A stretch of 64,000 nucleotides of DNA from Rallus limicola (lineage: Eukaryota > Chordata > Aves > Gruiformes > Rallidae): assembly GCA_022605955.1 (NCBI GenBank), contig JAKCOZ010000239.1, forward strand, positions 62,001-126,000. Reading direction: 5' to 3'. The stretch's first letter is position 1; each line of letters begins with the position of its first letter. The notes beneath the pieces are model-generated. The model had not been told where the DNA came from. It saw nothing but the letters and a program-made list of their open reading frames with translations, and did not search any database. A program made the translations under genes and the position numbers. Below, one piece after another: positions 50,694 through 62,177 of the stretch.

Positions 50694-51881
50694 GTGCTTT
50701 TCTCGGCCCTAGCAGACTGCAGTTCAAAACATGCTAAACGTCCAGCAATAACTCCCAAAGTAAAGAAGCTAGGCATGAAAGGCATAGCTTGTCTGAAACC
50801 TCCTAACAGGACACACAAGCAGACTCTGTCACTTTGGCTCTCAGCCTTTTCCTTTGCCTGGAAAGAGGGAACATGCCTGGAACCTCCTACAGTGCTTTTC
50901 TCGGCCCTAGCAGACTGCAGTTCAAAACATGCTAAACGTCCAGCAATAACTCCCAAAGTAAAGAAGCTAGGACTGAAAGGCATAGCTTGTCTGAAACCTC
51001 CTAACAGGACACACAAGCTGACCCTGTCACTTTGGCTCTCAGCCTTTTCCTTTGCCTGGAAAGAGGGAACATGCCTGGAAGCTCCTACGGTGCTTTTCTC
51101 GGCCCTAGCAGACTGCAGTTCAAAACATGCTAAACGTCCAGCAATAACTCCCAAAGTAAAGAAGCTAGGACTGAAAGGCATAGCTTGTCTGAAACCTCCT
51201 AACAGGACACACAAGCAGACCCTGTCACTTTGGCTCTCAGCCTTTTCCTTTGCCTGGAAAGAGGGAACATGCCTGGAACCTCCTACGGTGCTTTTCTCGG
51301 CCCTAGCAGACTGCAGTTCAAAACATGCTAAACGTCCAGCAATAACTCCCAAAGTAAAGAAGCTAGGCATGAAAGGCATAGCTTGTCTGAAACCTCCTAA
51401 CAGGACACACAAGCAGACTCTGTCACTTTGGCTCTCAGCCTTTTCCTTTGCCTGGAAAGAGGGAACATGCCTGGAACCTCCTACAGTGCTTTTCTCGGCC
51501 CTAGCAGACTGCAGTTCAAAACATGCTAAACGTCCAGCAATAACTCCCAAAGTAAAGAAGCTAGGCATGAAAGGCATAGCTTGTCTGAAACCTCCTAACA
51601 GGACACACAAGCAGACCCTGTCACTTTGGCTCTCAGCCTTTTCCTTTGCCTGGAAAGAGGGAACATGCCTGGAACCTCCTACGGTGCTTTTCTCGGCCCT
51701 AGCAGACTGCAGTTCAAAACATGCTAAACGTCCAGCAATAACTCCCAAAGTAAAGAAGCTAGGACTGAAAGGCATAGCTTGTCTGAAACCTCCTAACAGG
51801 ACACACAAGCTGACCCTGTCACTTTGGCTCTCAGCCTTTTCCTTTGCCTGGAAAGAGGGAACATGCCTGGAACCTCCTACG

Positions 51882-53861
51882 GTGCTTTTCTCGGCCCTAG
51901 CAGACTGCAGTTCAAAACATGCTAAACGTCCAGCAATAACTCCCAAAGTAAAGAAGCTAGGACTGAAAGGCATAGCTTGTCTGAAACCTCCTAACAGGAC
52001 ACACAAGCAGACCCTGTCACTTTGGCTCTCAGCCTTTTCCTTTGCCTGGAAAGAGGGAACATGCCTGGAACCTCCTACGGTGCTTTTCTCGGCCCTAGCA
52101 GACTGCAGTTCAAAACATGCTAAACGTCCAGCAATAACTCCCAAAGTAAAGAAGCTAGGACTGAAAGGCATAGCTTGTCTGAAACCTCCTAACAGGACAC
52201 ACAAGCAGACCCTGTCACTTTGGCTCTCAGCCTTTTCCTTTGCCTGGAAAGAGGGAACATGCCTGGAAGCTCCTACGGTGCTTTTCTCGGCCCTAGCAGA
52301 CTGCAGTTCAAAACATGCTAAACGTCCAGCAATAACTCCCAAAGTAAAGAAGCTAGGACGGAAAGGCATAGCTTGTCTGAAACCTCCTAACAGGACACAC
52401 AAGCAGACCCTGTCACTTTGGCTCTCAGCCTTTTCCTTTGCATGGAAAGAGGGAACATGCCTGGAACCTCCAACGGTGCTTTTCTCGGCCCTAGCAGACT
52501 GCAGTTCAAAACATGCTAAACGTCCACCAATAACTCCCAAAGTAAAGAAGCTAGGACTGAAAGGCATAGCTTGTCTGAAACCTCCTAACAGGACACACAA
52601 GCAGACCCTGTCACTTTGGCTCTCAGCCTTTTCCTTTGCCTGGAAAGAGGGAACATGCCTGGAAGCTCCTACGGTGCTTTTCTCGGCCCTAGCAGACTGC
52701 AGTTCAAAACATGCTAAACGTCCAGCAATAACTCCCAAAGTAAAGAAGCTAGGCATGAAAGGCATAGCTTGTCTGAAACCTCCTAACAGGACACACAAGC
52801 AGACCCTGTCACTTTGGCTCTCAGCCTTTTCCTTTGCCTGGAAAGAAGGAACATACCTGCTACCTCCTACAGTGCTTTTCTCGGCCCTAGCAGACTGCAG
52901 TTCAAAACATGCTAAACGTCCAGCAATAACTCCCAAAGTAAAGAAGCTAGGACTGAAAGGCATAGCTTGTCTGAAACCTCCTAACAGGACACACAAGCAG
53001 ACCCTGTCACTTTGGCTCTCAGCCTTTTCCTTTGCCTGGAAAGAGGGAACATGCCTGGAACCTCCTACGGTGCTTTTCTCGGCCCTAGCAGACTGCAGTT
53101 CAAAACATGCTAAACGTCCAGCAATAACTCCCAAAGTAAAGAAGCTAGGCATGAAAGGCATAGCTTGTCTGAAACCTCCTAACAGGACACACAAGCAGAC
53201 CCTGTCACTTTGGCTCTCAGCCTTTTCCTTTGCCTGGAAAGAAGGAACATACCTGCTACCTCCTACAGTGCTTTTCTCGGCCCTAGCAGACTGCAGTTCA
53301 AAACATGCTAAACGTCCAGCAATAACTCCCAAAGTAAAGAAGCTAGGACTGAAAGGCATAGCTTGTCTGAAACCTCCTAACAGGACACACAAGCAGACCC
53401 TGTCACTTTGGCTCTCAGCCTTTTCCTTTGCCTGGAAAGAGGGAACATGCCTGGAACCTCCTACGGTGCTTTTCTCGGCCCTAGCAGACTGCAGTTCAAA
53501 ACATGCTAAACGTCCAGCAATAACTCCCAAAGTAAAGAAGCTAGGACTGAAAGGCATAGCTTGTCTGAAACCTCCTAACAGGACACACAAGCAGACCCTG
53601 TCACTTTGGCTCTCAGCCTTTTCCTTTGTCTGGATAGAGGGAACATGCCTGGAACCTCCTACGGTGCTTTTATCGGCCCTAGCAGACTGCAGATCAAAAC
53701 ATGCTAAACGTCCAGCAATAACTCCCAAAGTAAAGAAGCTAGGACTGAAAGGCATAGCTTGTCTGAAACCTCCTAACAGGACACACAAGCAGACCCTGTC
53801 ACTTTGGCTCTCAGCCTTTTCCTTTGCCTGGAAAGAGGGAACATGCCTGGAACCTCCTACG
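51882..53861. repeat. 10-monomer block, right copy of the 58-monomer displaced pair (1980 bp)
   Basis: Holds GGACGGAAAGG (52358), CTCCAACGG (52470), CACCAATAAC (52525) and TTTGTCTGGATAG (53625), in the same order and spacing as 40398-42377. Its last two monomers also start the 6-monomer doublet that follows. Confidence 0.9.
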
Positions 53862-54455
53862 GTGCTTTTCTCGGCCCTAGCAGACTGCAGTTCAAAACAT
53901 GCTAAACGTCCAGCAATAACTCCCAAAGTAAAGAAGCTAGGACTGAAAGGCATAGCTTGTCTGAAACCTCCTAACAGGACACACAAGCAGACCCTGTCAC
54001 TTTGGCTCTCAGCCTTTTCCTTTGCCTGGAAAGAGGGAACATGCCTGGAAGCTCCTACGGTGCTTTTCTCGGCCCTAGCAGACTGCAGTTCAAAACATGC
54101 TAAACGTCCAGCAATAACTCCCAAAGTAAAGAAGCTAGGCATGAAAGGCATAGCTTGTCTGAAACCTCCTAACAGGACACACAAGCAGACCCTGTCACTT
54201 TGGCTCTCAGCCTTTTCCTTTGCCTGGAAAGAGGGAACATGCCTGGAACCTCCTACGGTGCTTTTCTCGGCCCTAGCAGACTGCAGTTCAAAACATGCTA
54301 AACGTCCAGCAATAACTCCCAAAGTAAAGAAGCTAGGCATGAAAGGCATAGCTTGTCTGAAACCTCCTAACAGGACACACAAGCAGACCCTGTCACTTTG
54401 GCTCTCAGCCTTTTCCTTTGCCTGGAAAGAGGGAACATGCCTGGAAGCTCCTACG
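53268..54455. repeat. 6-monomer unit, copy 1 of tandem doublet (1188 bp)
   Basis: Begins with a GGACTG monomer, then one with TTTGTCTGGATAG (53625), one with CTTTTATCGG and CAGATC, then GGACTG with GCTCC tail, GGCATG, and GGCATG with GCTCC tail. The next six monomers have the same order. Confidence 0.9.
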
Positions 54456-55643
54456 GTGCTTTTCTCGGCCCTAGCAGACTGCAGTTCAAAACATGCTAAA
54501 CGTCCAGCAATAACTCCCAAAGTAAAGAAGCTAGGACTGAAAGGCATAGCTTGTCTGAAACCTCCTAACAGGACACACAAGCAGACCCTGTCACTTTGGC
54601 TCTCAGCCTTTTCCTTTGCCTGGAAAGAGGGAACATGCCTGGAACCTCCTACGGTGCTTTTCTCGGCCCTAGCAGACTGCAGTTCAAAACATGCTAAACG
54701 TCCAGCAATAACTCCCAAAGTAAAGAAGCTAGGACTGAAAGGCATAGCTTGTCTGAAACCTCCTAACAGGACACACAAGCAGACCCTGTCACTTTGGCTC
54801 TCAGCCTTTTCCTTTGTCTGGATAGAGGGAACATGCCTGGAACCTCCTACGGTGCTTTTATCGGCCCTAGCAGACTGCAGATCAAAACATGCTAAACGTC
54901 CAGCAATAACTCCCAAAGTAAAGAAGCTAGGACTGAAAGGCATAGCTTGTCTGAAACCTCCTAACAGGACACACAAGCAGACCCTGTCACTTTGGCTCTC
55001 AGCCTTTTCCTTTGCCTGGAAAGAGGGAACATGCCTGGAACCTCCTACGGTGCTTTTCTCGGCCCTAGCAGACTGCAGTTCAAAACATGCTAAACGTCCA
55101 GCAATAACTCCCAAAGTAAAGAAGCTAGGACTGAAAGGCATAGCTTGTCTGAAACCTCCTAACAGGACACACAAGCAGACCCTGTCACTTTGGCTCTCAG
55201 CCTTTTCCTTTGCCTGGAAAGAGGGAACATGCCTGGAAGCTCCTACGGTGCTTTTCTCGGCCCTAGCAGACTGCAGTTCAAAACATGCTAAACGTCCAGC
55301 AATAACTCCCAAAGTAAAGAAGCTAGGCATGAAAGGCATAGCTTGTCTGAAACCTCCTAACAGGACACACAAGCAGACCCTGTCACTTTGGCTCTCAGCC
55401 TTTTCCTTTGCCTGGAAAGAGGGAACATGCCTGGAACCTCCTACGGTGCTTTTCTCGGCCCTAGCAGACTGCAGTTCAAAACATGCTAAACGTCCAGCAA
55501 TAACTCCCAAAGTAAAGAAGCTAGGCATGAAAGGCATAGCTTGTCTGAAACCTCCTAACAGGACACACAAGCAGACCCTGTCACTTTGGCTCTCAGCCTT
55601 TTCCTTTGCCTGGAAAGAGGGAACATGCCTGGAAGCTCCTACG
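54456..55643. repeat. 6-monomer unit, copy 2 of tandem doublet (1188 bp)
   Basis: TTTGTCTGGATAG recurs at 54813, exactly 1188 bp after 53625, with the CTTTTATCGG/CAGATC monomer following as before. I noticed no private difference between the two units, so this may be the most recent duplication visible in the window. Confidence 0.9.
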
Positions 55644-58600
55644 GTGCTTTTCTCGGCCCTAGCAGACTGCAGTTCAAAACATGCTAAACGTCCAGCAATA
55701 ACTCCCAAAGTAAAGAAGCTAGGCATGAAAGGCATAGCTTGTCTGAAACCTCCTAACAGGACACACAAGCAGACCCTGTCACTTTGGCTCTCAGCCTTTT
55801 CCTTTGCCTGGAAAGAGGGAACATGCCTGGAACCTCCTACGGTGCTTTTCTCGGCCCTAGCAGACTGCAGTTCAAAACATGCTAAACGTCCAGCAATAAC
55901 TCCCAAAGTAAAGAAGCTAGGCATGAAAGGCATAGCTTGTCTGAAACCTCCTAACAGGACACACAAGCAGACCCTGTCACTTTGGCTCTCAGCCTTTTCC
56001 TTTGCCTGGAAAGAGGGAACATGCCTGGAAGCTCCTACGGTGCTTTTCTCGGCCCTAGCAGACTGCAGTTCAAAACATGCTAAACGTCCAGCAATAACTC
56101 CCAAAGTAAAGAAGTTAGGCATGAAAGGCATAGCTTGTCTGAAACCTCCTAACAGGACACACAAGCAGACCCTGTCACTTTGGCTCTCAGCCTTTTCCTT
56201 TGCCTGGAAAGAAGGAACACACCTGCTACCTCCTACAGTGCTTTTCTCGGCCCTAGCAGACTGCAGTTCAAAACACGCTAAACGTCCAGCAATAACTCCC
56301 AAAGTAAAGAAGCTAGGCATGAAAGGCATAGCTTGTCTGAAACCTCCTAACAGGACACCCAAGCAGACCCTGTCACTTTGGCTCTCAGCCTTTTCCTTTG
56401 CCTGGAAAGAAGGAACATACCTGCTACCTCCTACAGTGCTTTTCTCGGCCCTAGCAGACTGCAGTTCAAAACATGCTAAACGTCCAGCAATAACTCCCAA
56501 AGTAAAGAAGCTAGGCATGAAAGGCATAGCTTGTCTGAAACCTTATAACAGGACACACAAGCAGACCCTGTCACTTTGGCTCTCAGCCTTTTCCTTTGCC
56601 TGGAAAGAGGGAACATGCCTGGAACCTCCTACGGTGCTTTTCTCGGCCCTAGCAGACTGCAGTTCAAAACATGCTAAACGTCCAGCAATAACTCCCAAAG
56701 TAAAGAAGCTAGGCATGAAAGGCATAGCTTGTCTGAAACCTCCTAACAGGACACACAAGCAGACCCTGTCACTTTGGCTCTCAGCCTTTTCCTTTGCCTG
56801 GAAAGAAGGAACATACCTGCTACCTATAAAAGTGCTTTTCTCGGCCCTAGCAGACTGCAGTTCAAAACATGCTAAACGTCCAGCAATAACTCCCAAAGTA
56901 AAGAAGCTAGGCATGAAAGGCATAGCTTGTCTGAAACCTCCTAACAGGACACACAAGCAGACTCTGTCACTTTGGCTCTCAGCCTTTTCCTTTGCCTGGA
57001 AAGAGGGAACATGCCTGGAACCTCCTACGGTGCTTTTCTCGGCCCTAGCAGACTGCAGTTCAAAACATGCTAAACGTCCAGCAATAACTCCCAAAGTAAA
57101 GAAGCTAGGACTGAAAGGCATAGCTTGTCTGAAACCTCCTAACAGGACACACAAGCAGACCCTGTCACTTTGGCTCTCAGCCTTTTCCTTTGCCTGGAAA
57201 GAGGGAACATGCCTGGAACCTCCTACGGTGCTTTTCTCGGCCCTAGCAGACTGCAGTTCAAAACATGCTAAACGTCCAGCAATAACTGCTAAAGTAAAGA
57301 AGCTAGGCATGAAAGGCATAGCTTGTCTGAAACCTCCTAACAGGACACACAAGCAGACTCTGTCACTTTGGCTCTCAGCCTTTTCCTTTGCCTGGAAAGA
57401 AGGAACATGCCTGGAACCTCCTACGGTGCTTTTCTCGGCCCTAGCAGACTGCAGTTCAAAACATGCTAAACGTCCAGCAATAACTCCCAAAGTAAAGAAG
57501 CTAGGCATGAAAGGCATAGCTTGTCTGAAACCTCCTAACAGGACACACAAGCAGACCCTGTCACTTTGGCTCTCAGCCTTTTCCTTTGCCTGGAAAGAGG
57601 GAACATGCCTGGAACCTCCTACGGTGCTTTTCTCGGCCCTAGCAGACTGCAGTTCAAAACATGCTAAACGTCCAGCAATAACTCCCAAAGTAAAGAAGCT
57701 AGGACTGAAAGGCATAGCTTGTCTGAAACCTCCTAACAGGACACACAAGCTGACCCTGTCACTTTGGCTCTCAGCCTTTTCCTTTGCCTGGAAAGAGGGA
57801 ACATGCCTGGAACCTCCTACGATGCTTTTCTCGGCCCTAGCAGACTGCAGTTCAAAACATGCTAAACGTCCAGCAATAACTCCCAAAGTAAAGAAGCTAG
57901 GACTGAAAGGCATAGCTTGTCTGAAACCTCCTAACAGGACACACAAGCAGACCCTGTCACTTTGGCTCTCAGCCTTTTCCTTTGCATGGAAAGAGGGAAC
58001 ATGCCTGGAACCTCCTACGGTGCTTTTCTCGGCCCTAGCAGACTGCAGTTCAAAACATGCTAAACGTCCAGCAATAACTCCCAAAGTAAAGAAGCTAGGA
58101 CTGAAAGGCATAGCTTGTCTGAAACCTCCTAACAGGACACACAAGCAGACCCTGTCACTTTGGCTCTCAGCCTTTTCCTTTGCCTGGAAAGAGGGAACAT
58201 GCCTGGAACCTCCTACGGTGCTTTTCTCGGCCCTAGCAGACTGCAGTTCAAAACATGCTAAACGTCCAGCAATAACTCCCAAAGTAAAGAAGCTAGGCAT
58301 GAAAGGCATAGCTTGTCTGAAACCTCCTAACAGGACACACAAGCAGACCCTGTCACTTTGGCTCTCAGCCTTTTCCTTTGCCTGGAAAGAAGGAACATAC
58401 CTGCTACCTCCTACAGTGCTTTTCTCGGCCCTAGCAGACTGCAGTTCAAAACATGCTAAACGTCCAGCAATAACTCCCAAAGTAAAGAAGCTAGGACTGA
58501 AAGGCATAGCTTGTCTGAAACCTCCTAACAGGACACACAAGCAGACCCTGTCACTTTGGCTCTCAGCCTTTTCCTTTGCCTGGAAAGAGGGAACATGCCT

Positions 58601-59999
58601 GGAACCTCCTACGGTGCTTTTCTCGGCCCTAGCAGACTGCAGTTCAAAACATGCTAAACGTCCAGCAATAACTCCCAAAGTCAAGAAGCTAGGCATGAAA
58701 GGCATAGCTTGTCTGAAACCTCCTAACAGGACACACAAGCAGACCCTGTCACTTTGGCTCTCAGCCTTTTCCTTTGCCTGGAAAGAGGGAACATGCCTGC
58801 TACCTCCTACAGTGCTTTTCTCGGCCCTAGCAGACTGCAGTTCAAAACATGCTAAACGTCCAGCAATAACTCCCAAAGTAAAGAAGCTAGGACTGAAAGG
58901 CATAGCTTGTCTGAAACCTCCTAACAGGACACACAAGCAGACCCTGTCACTTTGGCTCTCAGCCTTTTCCTTTGCCTGGAAAGAAGGAACATACCTGCTA
59001 CCTCCTACAGTGCTTTTCTCGGCCCTAGCAGACTGCAGTTCAAAACATGCTAAACGTCCAGCAATAACTCCCAAAGTAAAGAAGCTAGGCATGAAAGGCA
59101 TAGCTTGTCTGAAACCTCCTAACAGGACACACAAGCTGACCCTGTCACTTTGGCTCTCAGCCTTTTCCTTTGCCTGGAAAGAGGGAACATGCCTGGAACC
59201 TCCTACGGTGCTTTTCTCGGCCCTAGCAGACTGCAGTTCAAAACATGCTAAACGTCCAGCAATAACTCCCAAAGTAAAGAAGCTAGGATTGAAAGGCATA
59301 GCTTGTCTGAAACCTCCTAACAGGACACACAAGCAGACCCTGTCACTTTGGCTCTCAGCCTTTTCCTTTGCCTGGAAAGAGGGAACATGCCTGGAAGCTC
59401 CTACGGTGCTTTTCTCGGCCCTAGCAGACTGCAGTTCAAAACATGCTAAACGTCCAGCAATAACTCCCAAAGTAAAGAAGCTAGGCATGAAAGGCATAGC
59501 TTGTCTGAAACCTCCTAACAGGACACACAAGCAGACCCTGTCACTTTGGCTCTCAGCCTTTTCCTTTGCCTGGAAAGAGGGAACATGCCTGGAACCTCCT
59601 ACGGTGCTTTTCTCGGCCCTAGCAGACTGCAGTTCAAAACATGCTAAACGTCCAGCAATAACTCCCAAAGTAAAGAAGCTAGGATTGAAAGGCATAGCTT
59701 GTCTGAAACCTCCTAACAGGACACACAAGCAGACCCTGTCACTTTGGCTCTCAGCCTTTTCCTTTGCCTGGAAAGAGGGAACATGCCTGGAAGCTCCTAC
59801 GGTGCTTTTCTCGGCCCTAGCAGACTGCAGTTCAAAACATGCTAAACGTCCAGCAATAACTCCCAAAGTAAAGAAGCTAGGCATGAAAGGCATAGCTTGT
59901 CTGAAACCTCCTAACAGGACACACAAGCAGACCCTGTCACTTTGGCTCTCAGCCTTTTCCTTTGCCTGGAAAGAGGGAACATGCCTGGAACCTCCTACG
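55644..59999. repeat. 22-monomer block, right copy of the 63-monomer displaced pair (4356 bp)
   Basis: Repeats the marks of 43170-47525 at 56115, 56215, 56355, 56825, 57821 and 58680. It also shares TTTGCATGG (near 57981) and a GGACTG monomer (58812) with the intermediate block 48318-50693 but not with the left copy. The block is therefore a mosaic, not a simple copy of either. Confidence 0.92.
57624..59999. repeat. 12-monomer unit, copy 3 of 3 (2376 bp)
   Basis: ACGATGC at 57821 and AAGTCAAG at 58680 are 47 monomers (9306 bp) beyond copy 2. It combines the TTTGCATGG and GGACTG states of copy 2 with the GGAACC tail of copy 1 in its third monomer, which indicates exchange or conversion among the three. 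Confidence 0.85.
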
Positions 60000-61979
60000 G
60001 TGCTTTTCTCGGCCCTAGCAGACTGCAGTTCAAAACATGCTAAACGTCCAGCAATAACTCCCAAAGTAAAGAAGCTAGGCATGAAAGGCATAGCTTGTCT
60101 GAAACCTCCTAACAGGACACACAAGCAGACTCTGTCACTTTGGCTCTCAGCCTTTTCCTTTGCCTGGAAAGAGGGAACATGCCTGGAACCTCCTACAGTG
60201 CTTTTCTCGGCCCTAGCAGACTGCAGTTCAAAACATGCTAAACGTCCAGCAATAACTCCCAAAGTAAAGAAGCTAGGACTGAAAGGCATAGCTTGTCTGA
60301 AACCTCCTAACAGGACACACAAGCTGACCCTGTCACTTTGGCTCTCAGCCTTTTCCTTTGCCTGGAAAGAGGGAACATGCCTGGAACCTCCTACGGTGCT
60401 TTTCTCGGCCCTAGCAGACTGCAGTTCAAAACATGCTAAACGTCCAGCAATAACTCCCAAAGTAAAGAAGCTAGGACTGAAAGGCATAGCTTGTCTGAAA
60501 CCTCCTAACAGGACACACAAGCAGACCCTGTCACTTTGGCTCTCAGCCTTTTAGTTTGCCTGGAAAGAGGGAACATGCCTGGAACCTCCTACGGTGCTTT
60601 TCTCGGCCCTAGCAGACTGCAGTTCAAAACATGCTAAACGTCCAGCAATAACTCCCAAAGTAAAGAAGCTAGGACTGAAAGGCATAGCTTGTCTGAAACC
60701 TCCTAACAGGACACACAAGCTGACCCTGTCACTTTGGCTCTCAGCCTTTTCCTTTGCCTGGAAAGAGGGAACATGCCTGGAACCTCCTACGGTGCTTTTC
60801 TCGGCCCTAGCAGACTGCAGTTCAAAACATGCTAAACGTCCAGCAATAACTCCCAAAGTAAAGAAGCTAGGATTGAAAGGCATAGCTTGTCTGAAACCTC
60901 CTAACAGGACACACAAGCAGACCCTGTCACTTTGGCTCTCAGCCTTTTCCTTTGCCTGGAAAGAGGGAACATGCCTGGAAGCTCCTACGGTGCTTTTCTC
61001 GGCCCTAGCAGACTGCAGTTCAAAACATGCTAAACGTCCAGCAATAACTCCCAAAGTAAAGAAGCTAGGACTGAAAGGCATAGCTTGTCTGAAACCTCCT
61101 AACAGGACACACAAGCAGACCCTGTCACTTTGGCTCTCAGCCTTTTCCTTTGCCTGGAAAGAGGGAACATGCCTGGAACCTCCTACGGTGCTTTTCTCGG
61201 CCCTAGCAGACTGCAGTTCAAAACATGCTAAACGTCCAGCAATAACTCCCAAAGTAAAGAAGCTAGGCATGAAAGGCATAGCTTGTCTGAAACCTCCTAA
61301 CAGGACACACAAGCAGACTCTGTCACTTTGGCTCTCAGCCTTTTCCTTTGCCTGGAAAGAGGGAACATGCCTGGAACCTCCTACAGTGCTTTTCTCGGCC
61401 CTAGCAGACTGCAGTTCAAAACATGCTAAACGTCCAGCAATAACTCCCAAAGTAAAGAAGCTAGGACTGAAAGGCATAGCTTGTCTGAAACCTCCTAACA
61501 GGACACACAAGCAGACCCTGTCACTTTGGCTCTCAGCCTTTTCCTTTGCCTGGAAAGAGGGAACATGCCTGGAACCTCCTACGGTGCTTTTCTCGGCCCT
61601 AGCAGACTGCAGTTCAAAACATGCTAAACGTCCAGCAATAACTCCCAAAGTAAAGAAGCTAGGACTGAAAGGCATAGCTTGTCTGAAACCTCCTAACAGG
61701 ACACACAAGCTGACCCTGTCACTTTGGCTCTCAGCCTTTTCCTTTGCCTGGAAAGAGGGAACATGCCTGGAACCTCCTACGGTGCTTTTCTCGGCCCTAG
61801 CAGACTGCAGTTCAAAACATGCTAAACGTCCAGCAATAACTCCCAAAGTAAAGAAGCTAGGACTGAAAGGCATAGCTTGTCTGAAACCTCCTAACAGGAC
61901 ACACAAGCAGACCCTGTCACTTTGGCTCTCAGCCTTTTCCTTTGCCTGGAAAGAGGGAACATGCCTGGAACCTCCTACG
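59802..61979. repeat. 11-monomer block, right copy of the 113-monomer displaced pair
   Basis: Matches 37428-39605 monomer by monomer in variant type, apart from GGACTG in place of GGCATG in the monomer at 61386. The CCTTTTAGTTT mark ends the plus-strand open frame at 60552-60554, exactly as at 38178-38180. One extra GCTCC-tail monomer follows (61980-62177) before the match resumes at an offset of 114 monomers. Confidence 0.85.
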
Positions 61980-62177
61980 GTGCTTTTCTCGGCCCTAGCA
62001 GACTGCAGTTCAAAACATGCTAAACGTCCAGCAATAACTCCCAAAGTAAAGAAGCTAGGACTGAAAGGCATAGCTTGTCTGAAACCTCCTAACAGGACAC
62101 ACAAGCAGACCCTGTCACTTTGGCTCTCAGCCTTTTCCTTTGCCTGGAAAGAGGGAACATGCCTGGAAGCTCCTACG

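Larger units (their letters stand above)
44069..56527 (-). other. Longest minus-strand repeat-derived open frame, judged non-coding
   Basis: A 4152-codon open frame on the minus strand, again a 66-residue repeat. It and its neighbours end wherever the plus strand has the CCTTATAAC variant, whose complement supplies an in-frame TAA (709, 1303, 2095, 3084, 3876, 4865, 6449, 10607, 22685, 29615, 31991, 44069, 56543). CCTCATAAC at 15557 gives TGA, and CCTTTTAGTTT at 38177 and 60551 gives TAA. One satellite variant thus defines nearly all the ends, so these are not gene boundaries. Confidence 0.85.
38220..60554 (+). other. Second long repeat-derived open frame, judged non-coding
   Basis: A 7444-codon continuation of the same frame, separated from the previous one only by the TAG at 38178-38180. 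It ends at an identical TAG (60552-60554) that was copied within a block displaced by 113 monomers. Both its limits are therefore set by one point change and its duplicate, not by gene structure. Other breaks of this frame are TGA 5844-5846, TAG 10071-10073 and 10269-10271, TAA 15354-15356, and the two single-base deletions. Confidence 0.85.

Noticed and set aside
44069..56527. Minus-strand repeat ORFs as genes
   Set aside because: They are the complement of the same satellite. Nearly all end at one recurrent satellite variant (CCTTATAAC on the plus strand).
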